Shown: positions 23,101 to 24,190 of the stretch, piece after piece
Layout: the number at the start of each line of letters is the position of its first letter
How positions within the stretch are numbered: position 1 is the stretch's first letter
Assembly: GCA_023415055.1 (NCBI GenBank)
Contig: JAEZLZ010000010.1
Location: 1 to 24,190 of the forward strand
Length of the DNA stretch: 24,190 bases
Direction of reading: 5' to 3'
Origin: Bacillota bacterium
GTDB lineage: Bacteria; Bacillota; Clostridia; Lachnospirales; Lachnospiraceae
Notes under the pieces: generated by a model
What the model was told of the DNA's origin: nothing
What the model saw: only the letters and a program-made list of their open reading frames with translations
Databases searched by the model: none
Position numbers and translations under genes: made by a program

Positions 23101-23195
23101 AATTTAAGGCCCATGCGTTATCCCCTGACTTTCTTTCGACAGATGAGCAATTACAAATAAGAAGGAATTGTAATAATGAAATTTCTACTGTATAA
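20193..23195 (+). CDS. FAD-dependent oxidoreductase, 1000 residues, two Rossmann modules plus helical C-terminal region
   Basis: Related to the FAD_oxidored family often linked to LplB-type uptake operons. Module 1 (about 1-345) starts with an FAD motif KRIAILGGGIAGCIAAVIAK and an acidic residue in IIIESRSYLG. Module 2 (about 346-700) has its own motif DIVIAGMGVSGMSAAMGIG, then ESQSTLGGTRTTAHVMGYYYGYQGG and, later, YRAAVPIGCFIPKGIDGLLVGGKAISGDRDAVGMLRM, which are the family's conserved FAD-contact blocks. From about 740 the chain becomes helical and repeat-like (HEAT-type look), with no catalytic motif recognised. No signal peptide or membrane helix, so cytoplasmic. ATG 20193 follows GAGAGGA closely; ATG 20196 is the alternative. 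As the only enzyme in the operon it probably oxidises or cleaves the imported compound; the substrate is unknown. Confidence 0.85.
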   Translation: MMEKRIAILGGGIAGCIAAVIAKNQGLSPIIIESRSYLGYEMTGRYQLFVKQLDSQKSILEKYFDVSGVSIASNRCFYQGELKMALGKRMRELEIPCFYLSHLIGVSGDTSINKIYFANPYGMYSVDCNYILDCSNTQMIRNILGLPTSINYNHSIQFAMELTNCRYKGTHIEVDLDDNDTQILKVNPSKHSPNSRIVTMDFNLTFNENSISARTKAEIKARTRSLQVLNKLAGVEGFKDFKLINISSEASSTRNNLKLNIDMNNVLENEVILNFEFTEADLLQLELFLKNRLDKLHPGDKSISERYLWMNGKKRNRSECIRFDGSGEWLGVKLDSISLITERLPIIDNDIVIAGMGVSGMSAAMGIGASEKSLLGIESQSTLGGTRTTAHVMGYYYGYQGGFTKDLEDSLQEFIANNIEFSYEKSSAYIILEYFHFLTLEQMNFPYLLNTVVCGAKLEDRRLVGAIIANDTGVYLINSRIFLDMTGNGDLAALSGATFEFGDPQDGNSQTFSRWGRTEVNVENYRENEFHGDYDAVDPSDYQDLLRALTISQCDNSAYYFSHPLAFREGRRIIGKEYITLEKALTFRELDQVVLIGETTLDNHGRMSADYALMGFGTLNKVYRAAVPIGCFIPKGIDGLLVGGKAISGDRDAVGMLRMNADVQNAGFMLGIYADLAQEGDLNTVDFEYFQNKLRQLNILTAERETPSIKSLQDAVVQISTDDPYSLFDVLLQEKALVLPLLRAAYEQETNKKRKYYIAKALAWFNDPLGIELLYQRFDELILNECIDSKSDIDDQMDVVRHGVANEKINDYWDLNQLIVLLERLKDQTRIAELCSLIKRTDAGGTPYKSKYVYYASRADMVCVPYYERLYILAHYFVHLPSKTAAPYLFELLDKENIGGGFYCHSLEQPPLYFSSYLELMIARAAYRCGEGRAREVISNYSSDLRKTLSSCAQNELEGATASPPFTLKEFKAHALSPDFLSTDEQLQIRRNCNNEISTV

Positions 23196-23260
23196 TTCTT
23201 GGGGTGGATAAAACAGGAATTATTTTGTTGGTATCGCTTGTCAAGCAGGGGGAAGCTTAT

Positions 23261-24022
23261 ATGAAAAAGTTGAGTTGGTCCGGGGTTGTACTTATAGTAT
23301 TTATTATGATCGTTCTGGGATTTTTATTCAGTATGATTACAGCTATTTATGGAAATCCGGTTACGAAGCTGATTGCTACTGCACAGATACGCAGCTATGT
23401 TGATGAGAATTACCCGGATATGGATTTAGAGGTAACAAAGGCGGTCTATAATTTTAAGTGTGGGGATTATGTATCCCAGGTACAGTCAACAACCAGTATG
23501 GATACCGCGTTTTCTGTCAGCTGGTATAGTGGCAAGATCGACGACACTTATGAAATCAATGTATTGCAGCATTATAGAACATATCAACGACTACAACAGG
23601 AACTATCAAATAAAGTTGAAGAAGTAATCGGAAGGGATTTTCCTTATGAGACCTCCATCCTCTTTGCAGACTTAGATAAGTCCATGGATGATTATAGCGC
23701 TTTGACGCTGGATATGCCTTTAGATACAGAGACGTTTCCTATGCCTACCACTCTTACTATTTATTTTTATCAAGATAAGATTGAATATGAAGTTTTTTGT
23801 GAGAGACTTCAGGAGCTCAAAAAGATTATGAAGAAGAACAAGATTCGGATGGATTATTATTCTGTGGTTATGGAAGAGGCGTCTGAGGATGGTGAAAAGC
23901 CAATAAGCAGCGGGAAAAGCATCTATCTTTATGATTACCCGGCTGAGAAAATTGACTCTGAGACACTTTCGGAGGATATTCAAAAATATATGGACGAGTG
24001 GGAAGCTGAGCACGAAAAATAG
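23261..24022 (+). CDS. YfjL-like membrane-anchored protein of unknown function
   Basis: A 253-residue protein with one N-terminal membrane helix (SWSGVVLIVFIMIVLGFLFSMITAI) and an outside domain with NPVTKLIATAQIRSYVDENYPDMDLEVTKAVYNFKCGDYVSQVQS, the pattern of the YfjL-like family in Firmicutes (a small cystatin-like alpha/beta unit), followed by an acidic C-terminal part. Function is unknown for the family. The ATG at 23261 is chosen because AGGGGGAA precedes it and the product starts with the membrane anchor; the frame is open from 23204 but without a ribosome-binding site. It lies 65 bp after the oxidoreductase with no terminator between, so read-through is possible, though a link to the uptake system is not shown. 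Confidence 0.75.
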   Translation: MKKLSWSGVVLIVFIMIVLGFLFSMITAIYGNPVTKLIATAQIRSYVDENYPDMDLEVTKAVYNFKCGDYVSQVQSTTSMDTAFSVSWYSGKIDDTYEINVLQHYRTYQRLQQELSNKVEEVIGRDFPYETSILFADLDKSMDDYSALTLDMPLDTETFPMPTTLTIYFYQDKIEYEVFCERLQELKKIMKKNKIRMDYYSVVMEEASEDGEKPISSGKSIYLYDYPAEKIDSETLSEDIQKYMDEWEAEHEK

Positions 24023-24043
24023 AGTGGAAAGAAAAGCAAGAAC

Positions 24044-24190
24044 AAGGTCAAGAGCCAACTCGCGATTTTCTAAAGTGCAGAAAATTGCTCATTGAAAAAG
24101 CAGACTCATGAAATGCATAGCACGCATTTCATGAGAAAGATAAGAAAGAGAAAGGTCAAGAGCCAACTAGCGATTTTCTAAAGTGCAGAA
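24044..24190 (+). repeat. Intergenic repeat, 108-bp period, continuing past the window end
   Basis: A 39-base unit beginning AAGGTCAAGAGCCAACT (24044-24082) recurs at 24152-24190 with one difference and runs off the window. Between the copies is a perfect hairpin, CTCATGAAATGC 24105-24116 with GCATTTCATGAG 24124-24135, seven-base loop. No T-run follows on the + strand, so it is not a clear terminator. The array may have more units outside the window. Confidence 0.88.

Noticed and set aside
1..24190. tRNA, rRNA, insertion sequence or prophage genes
   Set aside because: No cloverleaf, rRNA stretch, transposase, integrase or phage protein was recognised on either strand; the only rRNA-like signals are the short L1-site mimics.

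Overview
The window looks like the chromosome of a low-to-moderate GC anaerobic Firmicute, most likely a Clostridia/Lachnospiraceae-type organism. The basis is the AGGAGG ribosome-binding sites, the nusG-rplK-rplA-rplJ-rplL order with Firmicute-type leader RNAs, a GlpP-type antiterminator, the three-gene clostridial glycerol-3-phosphate oxidation set (G3P oxidase with a BFD Fe-S domain, FAD/NAD oxidoreductase, DUF1667), and a YesM/YesN plus LplB-type carbohydrate uptake operon. The genus cannot be fixed from sequence reading alone. All convincing genes are on the + strand.

Region 1 (1-3640) is the ribosomal protein block: the nearly complete end of nusG, then rplK, rplA, rplJ and rplL. Both rplK and rplA are preceded by RNA folds resembling the L1-binding site of 23S rRNA. 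rplJ has its own consensus promoter and an L10-type leader with mutually exclusive antiterminator and terminator helices, and it appears to start at an ATT codon. After rplL there is no rpoB; instead three copies of the same terminator hairpin sit at an exact 128-bp period.

Region 2 (3734-7890) holds a 7TM-PAS-GGDEF diguanylate cyclase with an apparently intact active site and inhibition site, then a large secreted protein built from bacterial Ig-like modules.

Region 3 (8035-12970) is a glycerol-3-phosphate unit: glpP with its own promoter, then a promoter, structured leader and intrinsic terminator just before the G3P oxidase gene (the expected target of GlpP), then the partner FAD/NAD oxidoreductase, the DUF1667 protein and a glycerophosphodiester phosphodiesterase, closed by a terminator. 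Together they would release G3P from glycerophosphodiesters and oxidise it to dihydroxyacetone phosphate.

Region 4 (13035-24022) is an AT-richer sensory uptake locus: a YesN-type response regulator, a YesM-type sensor kinase, two CUT1 ABC permeases, a solute-binding lipoprotein, and a 1000-residue protein with two FAD-type Rossmann modules and a helical C-terminal region. No ABC ATPase is present, as is usual for this transporter type. A 9-bp direct repeat spaced 23 bp lies upstream of the permease promoter (candidate operator), the first permease's ribosome-binding site lies in a long inverted repeat, and the binding-protein gene is bracketed by two intercistronic hairpins. The second hairpin is a 115-nt rod that also contains a 25-codon cysteine-containing ORF. 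A YfjL-like membrane-anchored protein follows, and the window ends in a 108-bp-period repeat with a perfect hairpin.

The candidates I find most likely to be new are the 20011-20125 element with its small ORF, the tandem-FAD oxidoreductase as the catalytic partner of an uncharacterised uptake system, and the ATT start of rplJ inside an attenuated leader.
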